NCBI GenBank assembly: GCA_008363385.1
Contig: RHKY01000014.1
Location: forward strand, 1 to 64,000
Direction of reading: 5' to 3'
DNA from: Acidobacteriota bacterium
Lineage (GTDB): Bacteria; Acidobacteriota; Thermoanaerobaculia; UBA5066
DNA: 64,000 nucleotides
Shown: positions 17,889-27,252 of the stretch, piece after piece
How the letters are laid out: every line of letters starts with the position of its first letter
Numbering within the stretch: the stretch's first letter is position 1
Made by a program: the position numbers and the translations under genes
The notes under the pieces: generated by a model
Seen by the model: only the letters and a program-made list of their open reading frames with translations
Database searches by the model: none
What the model was told of the DNA's origin: nothing

Positions 17889-18557
17889 GTGATCGAGAGC
17901 CTGAAGTCCCTCCTGCACGCCGTCATGGACGTGAAGGGGCTGATCCAGGGGGGCGGCTACGTCGCCCTCCACGCCATCGTCTTCGCCGAGACCGGCCTCC
18001 TGGTCGGCTTCTTCCTCCCGGGCGACTCCCTCCTGTTCACGGCGGGCGTCTTCGCCGCGGCCGGCCTGCTGAACGTGTGGGTCCTCCTGCTCGGGCTCTC
18101 CGTGGCCGCGGTCGTGGGCGACCAGGTCGGCTACCTGATCGGGCGGAAGGCCGGCCAGGCGCTCTACAAGAGGCCCGACTCGCGCTTCTTCAAGAGGTCG
18201 CACCTGATGGCCGCGCACGACTTCTACGAGAAGTACGGCGGCAAGACGATCTTCCTCGCCCGGTTCGTCCCGATCATCCGGACGTTCGCCCCGACCGTGG
18301 CCGGCGCGGCCGGGATGGAGTACCGGCGGTTCGTCTTCTGGAACGTCGCCGGCGGCCTGACGTGGGTCTGGACGATGGTGGGCGGCGGCTACCTGATCGG
18401 CCGGCGGATCCCGAAGGTCGAGGAGCGGATCCACCTCGTCGCCCTCGTCATCATCTTCCTCTCGGTCCTCCCGATCGCCTGGGAGTACTGGAAGGCGCAC
18501 AAGGCGCGTCGCGCCCGCCTCGCCGCGCCTCCGACGGAGCCCGGCGCGGCGGACTGA
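17889..18557 (+). CDS. DedA-family inner-membrane protein
   Basis: This 222-residue polytopic protein has the DedA/VTT (SNARE-associated) signature: the FAETGLLVGFFLPGDSLLF re-entrant segment, VVGDQVGYLIGRKAG, the charged loop before FYEKYGGKTIFLARFVPIIRTFAP with the conserved Arg residues, and AGAAGMEYRRFVFWN. Members are thought to be undecaprenyl-phosphate or lipid scramblases/flippases, or proton-dependent transporters. The start is GTG 17889. It is monocistronic on the plus strand, and a repeat element starts within eight bases of its stop. Confidence 0.92.
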   Translation: MIESLKSLLHAVMDVKGLIQGGGYVALHAIVFAETGLLVGFFLPGDSLLFTAGVFAAAGLLNVWVLLLGLSVAAVVGDQVGYLIGRKAGQALYKRPDSRFFKRSHLMAAHDFYEKYGGKTIFLARFVPIIRTFAPTVAGAAGMEYRRFVFWNVAGGLTWVWTMVGGGYLIGRRIPKVEERIHLVALVIIFLSVLPIAWEYWKAHKARRARLAAPPTEPGAAD

Positions 18558-18563
18558 ACCTGA

Positions 18564-18695
18564 TCGGGGGGAGGACCGCCGCCCGAGTCCGGCCTCGACC
18601 GGGTCGGCGCGCTGCGCGCTCGAAACGGCGACGGCGGGGCCCCTGATCCCCGCCGTCCCTCCCGCCGAGCCCCCCACCTCTCGGCCGCATGGGAT
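18564..18695 (+). repeat. Dispersed GC-rich 3'-end repeat element, copy 2
   Basis: A roughly 130-bp element begins seven bases after the DedA stop with TCGGGGGGAGGACCGCCGCC. It contains GGCGCGCTGCGCGCTCGAAACGG-like palindromic sequence and ends with ACCTCTCGGCCGCATGGGA. The reverse complement of 42181-42307 is a close copy. It fills nearly all of the 164 bases between the convergent DedA and symporter genes. Confidence 0.75.
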
Positions 18696-18721
18696 CCGGA
18701 CCGCCGCCCGGGTCCGGCGGC

Positions 18722-20011
18722 CTACTCCAGGGGGGCCTCGGAGCCCGGGACCTCCCGGCCGGAACGGCCCGACTCGAAACGCGCCACGACGGTCGCCGTC
18801 ACCATGTCGCCGGTGACGTTCAGGACGGTCCGGCACATGTCGAGGATCCGGTCGACGCCGAGGACGATCGCGATCCCCTCCATCGGGACCCCGACGAGCC
18901 CGAGGACCATCATCAGGAGCGGGATCGAGCCGCCCGGCACCCCGGCCACGCCGATCGCCGTCACGACCGACATCAGGACGACGACGAGCTGCGCCCCGAG
19001 CGAGAGGTCGACCCCGAAGACCTGCGCCAGGAAGAGGACCGTCGCCCCCTCGAAGAGCGCCGTGCCGTTCATGTTCATCGTCGCCCCGAGCGGGAGGACG
19101 AAGGCGCCGATCTGCCTCGGGACCCGCAGCTCCTCCTCGGCGACGCGCATCGTCGTCGGGAGCGTCGCGTTGCTGGAGGAGGTCGAGAACGCCGTCACCA
19201 TGACGAGGCGGATGCGGCGGAAGAAGTCGGCCGGGGAGCGCCTGGCGACGAGCTTCAGGACGAGCGAGTAGCCGAAGACCTGGAAGAAGGCCAGGCTCGC
19301 CACGATCGTCACGACGTAGAGCGCCAGGCTCGTCAGGAGCGTGAGGCCGAAGCGCGCCGTGACGCTGAAGATCAGGCAGAAGACCCCCACGGGCGCCACC
19401 GCCATCACGACGTCGATGATCGCCACCGTCACGTGCCCGAGGCTCTCGAGGAGGGAGAGCATCGGGCGGGCCTTGGCCTCCGGGAGCGTCGCCAGCGCCA
19501 CGCCGACCATCAGGGCGAAGAAGATGACCGCCAGCATGTCGCCGTTGGCCGCCGCCGCGACCGGGTTCCGGGGGACGACCTTCACGAGGAGGTCGATGTC
19601 GAACGCCCCCTGCGAGAGGCCCATGGCCCCCTCGGCCTGCCCCTTGTAGGTCGCCAGGAGCCGCGCGGCCACGGCCGGGTCCAGGCTCTTGCCGGGCCGG
19701 ACGGTGTTCATCACGAGGAGGCCCAGCGTCGTCGAGAGCGCCGTCAGGGCCAGGAAGCAGAGGAGCGTCAGGAGGCCGATCCGGCCGAGCCGCTTCAGGT
19801 CGCCTAGCCCCGCCACGCCGACCGAGAGGGTCGACAGGATCAGCGGGACGACGACCATGATGAGGCCGGCGAGCCACATCTTCCCGAGCGGCTCGGTGAG
19901 GAGCGAGACGACCTTCAGGAGGGCCGGCGAGCCCCCGAACAGGAGGTTCGCCCCGACGCCGCAAGCCGCGCCGGCCAGGAGGCCGATCAGGATCTTCCGG
20001 TGGCGCGGCAC
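18722..20011 (-). CDS. Dicarboxylate/glutamate:cation symporter (DAACS family)
   Basis: This 429-residue inner-membrane transporter has about eight membrane helices and two re-entrant hairpins. Diagnostic segments are the Ser-rich hairpin SSSNATLPTTM, the NMNGTALFEGATVLFLAQ helix that carries the Na/H-binding site, VPGGSIPLLMMVL, and VDRILDMCRTVLNVTGDMVTATVV, where the Asp and Asn coordinate substrate. The Asp/Met/Arg pattern resembles GltP/DctA-type carriers, so the substrate is probably glutamate, aspartate or a C4-dicarboxylate. The start is GTG 20011. It lies downstream of secF, with a possible hairpin between. Confidence 0.9.
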   Translation of the reverse strand: MPRHRKILIGLLAGAACGVGANLLFGGSPALLKVVSLLTEPLGKMWLAGLIMVVVPLILSTLSVGVAGLGDLKRLGRIGLLTLLCFLALTALSTTLGLLVMNTVRPGKSLDPAVAARLLATYKGQAEGAMGLSQGAFDIDLLVKVVPRNPVAAAANGDMLAVIFFALMVGVALATLPEAKARPMLSLLESLGHVTVAIIDVVMAVAPVGVFCLIFSVTARFGLTLLTSLALYVVTIVASLAFFQVFGYSLVLKLVARRSPADFFRRIRLVMVTAFSTSSSNATLPTTMRVAEEELRVPRQIGAFVLPLGATMNMNGTALFEGATVLFLAQVFGVDLSLGAQLVVVLMSVVTAIGVAGVPGGSIPLLMMVLGLVGVPMEGIAIVLGVDRILDMCRTVLNVTGDMVTATVVARFESGRSGREVPGSEAPLE

Positions 20012-20044
20012 GGGGGCGGGTCCCTCCTCGCCGGAAGGCCGGCC

Positions 20045-20069
20045 GGGCGGGGCGCCGGGCGCCTCGCCC
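20045..20069 (-). terminator. Possible hairpin after secF
   Basis: An 11-base inverted repeat (20045-20055 with 20059-20069, one mismatch) lies ten bases beyond the secF stop. It has no T-run, so termination is only a possibility. Confidence 0.3.
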
Positions 20070-20078
20070 GCGTCCGGG

Positions 20079-21302
20079 CTACTTGGCGCGCGCGGCCTTG
20101 CCGTTCGGCTTCGCCGCGGCGGGCGCCGGGGCCTTGGCGGCGGCCCGCTTCGCCTTCCAGCCCTCCCAGGCGACGACGAGGGGCGCGGCGACGAAGATCG
20201 ACGAGTAGGTCCCGACGATGATCCCGAAGAGGAGGACGAACGAGAAGCCGCGGAGCACCTCGCCGCCGAGGAGGAAGAGGGCGAGGACGACGAGGAAGGT
20301 CAGGCCCGAGGTGATCACGGTCCGCGAGAGGGTCTCGTTGATCGACCGGTTCACGAGCGAGTCGAGAGGCTCCTTGCGGGACTTCTCCCGGTTCTCCCGG
20401 ATCCGGTCGTAGACGACGACGGTGTCGTTGACCGAGTAGCCGATGAGGGTGAGGAAGGCCGCGACGACGGTCAGAGAGATCTCGACGTTCAGGAACGAGC
20501 AGAGGCCGAGCGTGATCCAGGTGTCGTGGACGAGGGCCAGGACCGCGGCCGTCCCGAAGGAGGCGGAGCGGAACCTCACGGCGATGTAGGCGAGCATCGC
20601 GGCCCAGGAGAGGACGATCGCCCAGATCCCGCGCTGGCGCAGGTCCTTCCCGACCTGCGGGCCGACGTTCTCGGCCGACAGGAGGGTGAACGGCCCGGTC
20701 ACGGTCTTCTCCTTCAGCCAGGCGCCGACCGCCGGGGAGACGCCGGAGGCGGCAACCGCCTCGTCGACCGACTTGAAGAGGCCCGCCTCGGAGCGCGCGG
20801 CGACGACCGCCTCGGCGATCCGCGCGTACTCCACCTTCGGGTCCCCCGCGGGCCGGGCGGCCACCTTCTCGGGGTCGTCCTGGACGAGCTTGGCCGTCAG
20901 GGGCTCCGCGCCGTTGAGGTTGAGGTCGAAGGCGCCCGGGGCCGTCCCCTGCGGGAAGAGCGCCTGGGTCAGGGCGGCCGTCGCCTCCTTGGAGACGTCG
21001 CGCCCCTCCTGCGTGGCCATCGGCACGCGGAGGAGGATCTGGTTCTTCTCCGGGCGGTCGTACCGCTGGACGGACGTCAGCGGGACGCCGGCCCCCTCGA
21101 CGATCTTCCGGACCTGGTCCTCGTTCGGGGCCGCGGAGAACCCGTAGACGATCTGCGCCCCGCCGGTGAAGTCGACGCCGAAGTTCGGCCCCTTCTTGGC
21201 GACGAGGGAGACGGTCCCGGCCACGATCAGGGCCGCGGAGACCATCAGACAGGTCTTCGTGGCGCCCAGGAAGTCGATGCTGGTCTTCTTGAAGAGCCTC
21301 AC
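20079..21302 (-). CDS. secF: Protein translocase subunit SecF
   Basis: This 407-residue inner-membrane protein works with SecD to pull exported proteins through SecYEG using the proton gradient. It shows the N-terminal helix (TCLMVSAALIVAGTVSLV), the first periplasmic motif FGVDFTGGAQIVYGF, and the C-terminal RND-type helices with IGYSVNDTVVVYDRIRENR and ETLSRTVITSGLTFLVVLALFLLGG. It is about 80 residues longer than typical SecF: the periplasmic P1 region (about 70-215) is expanded, and there is an Ala/Lys-rich C-terminal tail. The start is GTG 21302, 18 bases after secD. Confidence 0.96.
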   Translation of the reverse strand: MRLFKKTSIDFLGATKTCLMVSAALIVAGTVSLVAKKGPNFGVDFTGGAQIVYGFSAAPNEDQVRKIVEGAGVPLTSVQRYDRPEKNQILLRVPMATQEGRDVSKEATAALTQALFPQGTAPGAFDLNLNGAEPLTAKLVQDDPEKVAARPAGDPKVEYARIAEAVVAARSEAGLFKSVDEAVAASGVSPAVGAWLKEKTVTGPFTLLSAENVGPQVGKDLRQRGIWAIVLSWAAMLAYIAVRFRSASFGTAAVLALVHDTWITLGLCSFLNVEISLTVVAAFLTLIGYSVNDTVVVYDRIRENREKSRKEPLDSLVNRSINETLSRTVITSGLTFLVVLALFLLGGEVLRGFSFVLLFGIIVGTYSSIFVAAPLVVAWEGWKAKRAAAKAPAPAAAKPNGKAARAK

Positions 21303-21320
21303 GGCGGTTTCCCCCTCGCC

Positions 21321-22952
21321 TCAGATGGAGATCGTCTCGAGCTGCTCCTTCTTCGCGTGGACCAGGTCGAAGAGGAGGCGGGAGACGAAGACGGCGGTGA
21401 ACATCGAGGCGGCCAGGCCGACGACGAGGGTCACCGCGAAGCCCTTGACCGGGCCGGTGCCGAACTGGAACAGGAACGCCGCCGCCGCGATCGTCGTGAC
21501 GTGCGTGTCGACGATCGTCCCGAAGGCGCGCTTGAAGCCGATGTCGATCGCCTGGCGCGGCGCCTTGCCGCCGTCCAGCTCCTCGCGGATCCGCTCGAAG
21601 ATGAGGACGTTCGAGTCGACCGCCATGCCGATCGTCAGGATGAAGCCGGCGATCCCGGGGAGCGTCAGGGTCGCGTTGATCCAGGCCATCACCCCGAGGA
21701 GGAGGATCGCGTTCAGGACCAGGGCCACGACCGCGTTGACGCCCGAGAGGCGGTAGTAGAGGACCGTCGCCACGAACACGAGGAACATCCCGACCAGCGA
21801 GGCCGTGACCCCCTGCTTGATGGAGTCCAGGCCGAGGGACGGGCCGACCGTCCGCTCTTCCAGGATGATCATCTCGGCCGGGAGCGCGCCGGATCGCAGG
21901 ACGAGGGCGAGGGCGTCGGCCCGCTCGGGCGTGAACTGCCCCTCGATGATCCCGTTGTCCTCGATCTTGCCGTTGATGACGGGCGCCGACTGGACCCGCT
22001 TGTCCAGGACGATCGCCAGGCGCCGGCCGATGTTCTCGCCCGTCGCCTTGCCGAACTTCTGGGCGCCGACGGCGTTGAGGAAGAACTCGACGGCGGGCTG
22101 GTTGTACTTGTCCTGCCCGACGCGGGCGTTCTTCAGGTCGCGTCCCGTGACGGCCGCCACCCGCTTCAGGGCGTAGTAGACCGCGGTCCGCGTCCGGGCC
22201 TCCTCGTCCTCGCTGAACCCCTCGACGACCTCGAGGTCCGGCGGGAGCGTCCCCTGGTAGGCCGAGAGGAGGGCCTCCCGCGAGGGGTACGGCCCGCCGC
22301 GGTCGTCGACGAGCTTCAGCTCCAGGAAGCCGGTCGTCCCGATGATCTCCTTGACCCGGCTCGGGTCGTCCACGCCCGGCAGCTGGACGACGATCCGGTC
22401 GTTGCCCTGCCGCTGGATGACGGGCTCGGCGACGCCGAGGGCGTCGACGCGGTTGCGGATCGTCTCCACGGCCTGCCGCGCGGCCTGGTCCTCGATCTGG
22501 AACTTCGCCGAGTCGCGGAAGGTGACGCGCCACTCCCGGCCCCGCTCCTCGACGGCCCAGTCGTTCGGCGCCAGCGCCGACTTGACCAGGTCGTTCAGCT
22601 TCGACGGCTCGCTCGTCTCCACGAGCGGGATCGTGAAGCCCTCGGCCGTGGCGGGCGGGATCGTCCCGATGACGACGCCCCGCTTGGCGGCCTCGTCCCT
22701 CAGGTGCTCGGCGGCGTCCTGCGCCTCGACGCGCAGCGCGTCGCCCGTCTTGACCTGCAGGACGAGGTGGATCCCGCCCTTGAGGTCGAGGCCGAGCTTG
22801 AGGCCGTGCTTGAGGACGTCGGCGGCCGACGGGTCCGGCGGCGCCGTGGGCGACTTCTTCAGGTACTCGCGCCCCCGCCAGAGATAGGCGGCGACGGAAC
22901 CGACCAGGACCGCGAGGGTCAGGGCCACACGCCAGCCGGTGGGCTTCTTCAC
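21321..22952 (-). CDS. secD: Protein translocase subunit SecD
   Basis: This 543-residue partner of SecF has the N-terminal helix, the GLKLGLDLKGGIHLVLQVKT motif, a periplasmic P1 domain (about 60-350) including GVAEPVIQRQGNDRIVVQLPGV, and the membrane half with GPSLGLDSIKQGVTASLVG, MAVDSNVLIFERIREEL and AFGTIVDTHVTTIAAAAFLFQFG. The key Asp in AVDSNVLIFERIREE is present. Length is close to that of family members. The start is GTG 22952. The 163 bases upstream, before the SbcC-like stop, include no gene and could hold a promoter for secDF. Confidence 0.97.
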   Translation of the reverse strand: MKKPTGWRVALTLAVLVGSVAAYLWRGREYLKKSPTAPPDPSAADVLKHGLKLGLDLKGGIHLVLQVKTGDALRVEAQDAAEHLRDEAAKRGVVIGTIPPATAEGFTIPLVETSEPSKLNDLVKSALAPNDWAVEERGREWRVTFRDSAKFQIEDQAARQAVETIRNRVDALGVAEPVIQRQGNDRIVVQLPGVDDPSRVKEIIGTTGFLELKLVDDRGGPYPSREALLSAYQGTLPPDLEVVEGFSEDEEARTRTAVYYALKRVAAVTGRDLKNARVGQDKYNQPAVEFFLNAVGAQKFGKATGENIGRRLAIVLDKRVQSAPVINGKIEDNGIIEGQFTPERADALALVLRSGALPAEMIILEERTVGPSLGLDSIKQGVTASLVGMFLVFVATVLYYRLSGVNAVVALVLNAILLLGVMAWINATLTLPGIAGFILTIGMAVDSNVLIFERIREELDGGKAPRQAIDIGFKRAFGTIVDTHVTTIAAAAFLFQFGTGPVKGFAVTLVVGLAASMFTAVFVSRLLFDLVHAKKEQLETISI

Positions 22953-23115
22953 GAGAGGAACCTCCGAGAGCGGGTCGACCGGACGGCGCGCGTCAGAGCT
23001 CTTTTCGGGCCACTGTTTCGGAGCTTTCTTCGACCGCCTCGAAGTCGGGGAACCCGCGGGGATGGCCCGGTCTCCCGGGACAGCCGCGGGAGTCTAGACG
23101 CCCCCCCCGCCGCCG

Positions 23116-26013
23116 TCAATCGATCCCCGGGCGCTGGGCCTCGCTCCTCGCGGAGAGGGAGACGACGGCGAGCCTGAGTCGCAGCTCGGGAGGGAGCGAA
23201 CGCGCCAGCTCGGCGTGGCGGAGGCCGTGGCAGGTGGTGACGAGGACGGGCCGCTCCTCGAGGACGCTCGCGAGGAGGAAGCGCATGGCGGCCGCGAACC
23301 GATCGTCGTCGCTCCCGACGAGCGGGTCGTCCATGAGGAGGGGGACCCCGCGAGCGCCGGTGCCCAGGTACCGGAGGGCCGAGAGGCGCGCCACGAGGTG
23401 GAGCTGCTCGCGGGCCCCCGTCGACAGGGCCGCCTGGAACTCGGCCTTCGTCAGGACGCGCCCCCCCTTCGCGGTCACGGTCACCGCCAGGTCGTCCAGG
23501 AACTCCATCGACTCGTACGGCAGGCTCCAGCGAGACAGGATCGCCCGCGCCGCCTCCGAGAGGCCGCGCCGGAAGTCCCCGTAAGCCGAGGAGGCCGCCT
23601 CGGCCAGGGCCTCGCGGGCCAGGTCGACGGCGTCGCGGAAGAGGAGGGCGCGCTCCAGAGCCGCCTCCGCCTCCTCCTCGGCCTCCGCGCCCTCTCGGGC
23701 CCCCTCGGCGGCCCCGTGGAGCCGGGAGGCCAGCTCCCGCTCGAGGCCCGCCAGCTCCTCGCGGCAGGCCTTCTCCTCCTCGCGAGCGGCCTCGGCGGCG
23801 CGCCGCGCCTCCTCCGGAGAGGCCGCCCCCGGCAGCTCCGACGGGAGGGCGCCGAGGGCCGAGAGGCGCGAGGCGACCTCGGCGTCGAGCGCCGAGAGCC
23901 TCACCAGGAGCTCCGACTCGGCCTCCGCGGGCGCGCTCTGGCGCCGCGCCGGCAGCTCCACCTCCAGGATCTCCCTTCGGCGGGCCGCCTTGCGCCGCCC
24001 CGCCTCGGCCGCCAGGAGGGCCTCTGCCAGAGGGAGGCCGCGCGGCAGCCCCCCCTCCTCCAGGGCGGCGCGGAGGCGGGCCTCGGTCGAGGCGAGAGCG
24101 GCCTCCTCCTCGGCCAGCCGGGCCTCCTCGCGCGCGAGCGCCTCGGCCCGAGCCAGCGCCGTCCGGGCCGCGCGCTCGAGGTCCTCGATCAGGCCCAGGA
24201 GCCGCCGGGCGTCGGAGGCGGCCGGGAGGCCACCGGCGGTCCCGAGCACCTCCCGGAACGGGGCCAGCTCCTCCTCAAGAGAGGCGCGGCGGGCCAGCGC
24301 CGCGTCGCGCCGGGCTCGTCTCGAGAGGAGCGCCCGCCGCTTCTCGTCGGCCGCCCGGGCCCTCCGGTGAGCCCGGACGAGGGCGCCCGGGTCCGGGAAC
24401 CCCGCGCGCCGCGCCACCTGGTCGAGGTGGAGACGGACCTCCGAAAGACGCCGCCTCTGCTCGGCGGCCTCGTCGCGGGCAGCCTTCTCGGCCTCCCGGG
24501 CGGAGGCCTCGTCGGCGAGGCGGTGGCCGCGGCCCCGGACCCAGGCGACCGCGCCCGCCAGGCCGAGCCCGACGGCGAAGGCGGTCGCCGAGGCGGAGAC
24601 GGGACCGGGAACGCGCGAGCCCGACGCCCAGAGCGCCGCCGCCACCACGAGGGCGACGAGCGCGGCGCCGACGAGGCGACGCCCCGCGGCGACCCGTACG
24701 TTCCGCTCGGAGACGACCAGCCTCGCCAGGTCGGCCGCCTCGGTCGCCCGCCGGTCGGCCTTGACGCCGAGGAGCTCCAGTTCGCGCCGCTCCTCCTCGG
24801 CCCCGAGGAGGAACTCGCGCTCGGAGGCCGGGAGCGAGTCGAGCCGCCGGAGGTCGTCGGCCAGTCCCTCGCGGCGCAGGTCCTCCCACTGCTCCTCGAG
24901 CTCCCCCTCCGCCCGGGCAGCCTCCTCCTCGCTGTCGACGACGGCCGAGAGGAGGAGCGCCAGCCGCCTCCGGTCCTCCTCCGTCAGGCTCGCCGCCGGG
25001 CCGAAGCGCCTCGCCCGCTGGCGGGCGTCCTGCGCGATGGCCTCCCGCTCCTCGGCCTGCGCCCGCCGCGCCTTCTGGAGAGCCTCGGGGCGGCTCCCCC
25101 TCTCCTCGCGCAGCGCGTCGATGCGCTCCAGCGCCTCCTCGGGGACGAAGAGGGAGTCCTTCAGCAGCGCCTCGGCCTCGGCGACCAGGGCGCGCCGGCG
25201 ATCGGCCGCCTCGGCCGCGGCGCTCTGCCGCTCGGCCAGGCTCCGCCGCTCGGCCACGACGGCGGCCACGTCCAGGAGCGCCGCCTTCCGTCGGACCGCC
25301 TCGAGCCGCTCCCGGGCCAGGGCCAGCCGCCGTCCCGCCTCGGCCGCCGCTTCGCGCTCGGCCCGGCGCCGCGCCGTCTCGCGCCGGGCCTCGTCCCGAA
25401 GGCGCCGGGCGCGGGCGACCTCGGTGTCGACCGAGACGCTCGGGCCGGTGGTGGCCTCCGGCATCCGAGCCCGGACGGCGTCGAGCGAGCGGAGCGCCCG
25501 GACGACCGAAGCCTCGCCCCCGCCCGCGTCGGCGATCCGGGCCAGCTCGAGCGTCAGCGCGCTGTCGAGGGAGTCCCCCTCGAGGACGTTCTGTCGGACG
25601 AAGGCCGTCGTCCGAAAGAGCGGCTCCGACAGCCCGGTGACCCGCTCGCCGAAGACGTCCCGGCCGCCGGAGCGGACGAAGTCCGCCGTCCGGTCCTCCC
25701 CCCGGTCGCGGTCGACGACGCGGAACGTCCCGGACTCGATGTCCCTCTCGACGGCCCAGCGGGTCCCCTCGGCGGTCACGTCCAGCCCCACCGACATCGC
25801 CCCCCCGCCCCAGGGCCTCCTCAGGTCCCGGGCCCGGCCCGCGGCTCCGCGGGAGCGCGGCAGGCCGTAGAGGGCCGCCGCGATCGCCTCGCAGAACGTC
25901 GTCTTCCCGGACTCGTTCGGGTCGACGACGAGGAGCAGCGTCCCCGGCGGCCACTCGACGTCGACGTCGGCGAGCGTCCCGAAGCCGCGGACGCGGACGC
26001 GGTCGATCCTCAG
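23116..26013 (-). CDS. SbcC/Rad50-like (YhaN-type) AAA ATPase with central membrane segments
   Basis: This protein of about 965 residues has an N-terminal ATPase lobe with the P-loop DPNESGKTTF (31-40) and the Q-loop-like FVRQNVLEGDS. A long Arg/Glu/Ala coiled coil follows (about 195-440 and 500-820), interrupted by two hydrophobic stretches (about 446-464 and 475-492). The C-terminal lobe has the signature LSTGAREQLHLVARL and the Walker B VPLLMDDPLVGSDD. This resembles YhaN/AAA_27 proteins that pair with an SbcD/Mre11-like nuclease, encoded just upstream. The first P-loop Gly is Asp. No ATG, GTG or TTG fits before the first beta strand. I infer a CTG start at 26013 overlapping the nuclease TGA, with GGAGGAG upstream. 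Confidence 0.82.
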   Translation of the reverse strand: MRIDRVRVRGFGTLADVDVEWPPGTLLLVVDPNESGKTTFCEAIAAALYGLPRSRGAAGRARDLRRPWGGGAMSVGLDVTAEGTRWAVERDIESGTFRVVDRDRGEDRTADFVRSGGRDVFGERVTGLSEPLFRTTAFVRQNVLEGDSLDSALTLELARIADAGGGEASVVRALRSLDAVRARMPEATTGPSVSVDTEVARARRLRDEARRETARRRAEREAAAEAGRRLALARERLEAVRRKAALLDVAAVVAERRSLAERQSAAAEAADRRRALVAEAEALLKDSLFVPEEALERIDALREERGSRPEALQKARRAQAEEREAIAQDARQRARRFGPAASLTEEDRRRLALLLSAVVDSEEEAARAEGELEEQWEDLRREGLADDLRRLDSLPASEREFLLGAEEERRELELLGVKADRRATEAADLARLVVSERNVRVAAGRRLVGAALVALVVAAALWASGSRVPGPVSASATAFAVGLGLAGAVAWVRGRGHRLADEASAREAEKAARDEAAEQRRRLSEVRLHLDQVARRAGFPDPGALVRAHRRARAADEKRRALLSRRARRDAALARRASLEEELAPFREVLGTAGGLPAASDARRLLGLIEDLERAARTALARAEALAREEARLAEEEAALASTEARLRAALEEGGLPRGLPLAEALLAAEAGRRKAARRREILEVELPARRQSAPAEAESELLVRLSALDAEVASRLSALGALPSELPGAASPEEARRAAEAAREEEKACREELAGLERELASRLHGAAEGAREGAEAEEEAEAALERALLFRDAVDLAREALAEAASSAYGDFRRGLSEAARAILSRWSLPYESMEFLDDLAVTVTAKGGRVLTKAEFQAALSTGAREQLHLVARLSALRYLGTGARGVPLLMDDPLVGSDDDRFAAAMRFLLASVLEERPVLVTTCHGLRHAELARSLPPELRLRLAVVSLSARSEAQRPGID

Positions 26014-27227
26014 AACTCCTCCGGGGGCTCGGGCAGGAGGGCGCGCCCCGCCAGCGCGTCGCGGCCCAGGCGCGTCGCCAGCTCGACGACCCGTCGGCTC
26101 CGCTCGTCCGGGGCGGACGAGAGCCTGCCGGTCATCGCGGCGAGGAACCGCCCCTCCGCGGTCCGCTCGTCGGGCTCCTCGTCGCGTCCGGGGGCGGTGC
26201 GGTCCCGGAGGAGGAGCGACGCGGGGCGGACCGCGGCCTCCGGCAGGGCGAGGTCGAGGCTCGCCCCGTGGGGCTTGGCTCCGGTCAGCGTCACGCGGAC
26301 GAGGTCGCGGGCGCCGACGCGGGCCGAGGCCAGGAGCGCCGCCAGGCGCTCGCGGGCCAGCGCGGCGTCCAGGCCCGAGACGTCGAGGCGGAGGTCGTGG
26401 ACCCCGCGGTCGTCGGCCGGAAGCTCCTCGACGGCGTTGCCGCCGTCGGGCAGGAGCGTGACCTTCAGGAAGGACCGGGGGCCCGTCTCGTCGAGCCCCC
26501 GGCCGGCCGGCGAGCCCGAGTAGGCCGCCACCGGGCGCCCCTCCCCGTCCTCGACCGCCTGGAAACTGTGGTGGTGTCCGAGCGCCGCCCACCGGAAGCC
26601 CGCCGCCAGGAGCTCGTCCCGGGAGAACGGGGCGGTCCTCTTCCTTCCCGCGGCGGCGTCCGGCCCCGCGTAGGTCTCCAGGGAGCCGTGGAGCAGGAGG
26701 AGCGCGTAGGCGCCGTCCGGCCGCCGCGGGGGGTCGCCCAGCGGCCGCCCGGTCTCGACCGCTTGGGAGAGGAACGCCCGTCCGGTGACCGAGGCGTCGG
26801 CGCGCCCCGCGAACGGCACGGTCTCGAAGCGCCCCGAGCGGAAGACGACGACGTTCTCGGGCCAGGGGCGCATCCCGAGCGCCCGGAGGACCGCGGGGTC
26901 GTAGAACCCGCCCTCGCCGGCGAAGTCGTGGTTGCCCGGAGCGACGAAGACGGGACGCGGCGCGAAGGCGGCGAAGGCCTCCAGGACGCGGGCGACGGCC
27001 TGCGGGGGGACGCTCTCCGAGTCCCAGAGGTCCCCGGGGACGAGCATCCCGTCGGCCCCCGCCGCCAGCCCTGCCGCCACCGCGCGCTCCGCCGCGGCGT
27101 CGACCTCCTCGCGGCGGGCCCGGCGCAGCTCCGGGGGCAGCCCGAGGCCGCGGCCGTGCAGGGGCGAGCCGACGTGCCAGTCGGAGGTCTGCAGGAGAGT
27201 GAGCGGGCGGTCCGGGGGCGGGGTCAA
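26010..27227 (-). CDS. SbcD/Mre11-like DNA repair exonuclease (YhaO-type)
   Basis: This metallophosphoesterase-type nuclease of about 405 residues pairs with the adjacent SbcC-like ATPase. Catalytic motifs are all visible: TSDWH (Asp 16, His 18 in this reading), VPGDLWDSE, APGNHDF, LLLLHGSLE and ALGHHHSFQ. The C-terminal part (about 280-400) would be the capping and ATPase-binding region. I chose the TTG at 27227, 25 bases after the yajC stop. Another TTG at 27290 would overlap yajC by 38 bases and add an Arg-rich stretch. Function is inferred as double-strand end or hairpin processing. Confidence 0.85.
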   Translation of the reverse strand: MTPPPDRPLTLLQTSDWHVGSPLHGRGLGLPPELRRARREEVDAAAERAVAAGLAAGADGMLVPGDLWDSESVPPQAVARVLEAFAAFAPRPVFVAPGNHDFAGEGGFYDPAVLRALGMRPWPENVVVFRSGRFETVPFAGRADASVTGRAFLSQAVETGRPLGDPPRRPDGAYALLLLHGSLETYAGPDAAAGRKRTAPFSRDELLAAGFRWAALGHHHSFQAVEDGEGRPVAAYSGSPAGRGLDETGPRSFLKVTLLPDGGNAVEELPADDRGVHDLRLDVSGLDAALARERLAALLASARVGARDLVRVTLTGAKPHGASLDLALPEAAVRPASLLLRDRTAPGRDEEPDERTAEGRFLAAMTGRLSSAPDERSRRVVELATRLGRDALAGRALLPEPPEEF

Positions 27228-27252
27228 GGGGCGGCGTCGCGACGCCGAGGCG

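Noticed and set aside
19689-23177. Very long (over 1100 codons) plus-strand frame across secF/secD
   Set aside because: It is opposite well-conserved SecD and SecF and consists of Arg/Asp/Glu-rich noise.
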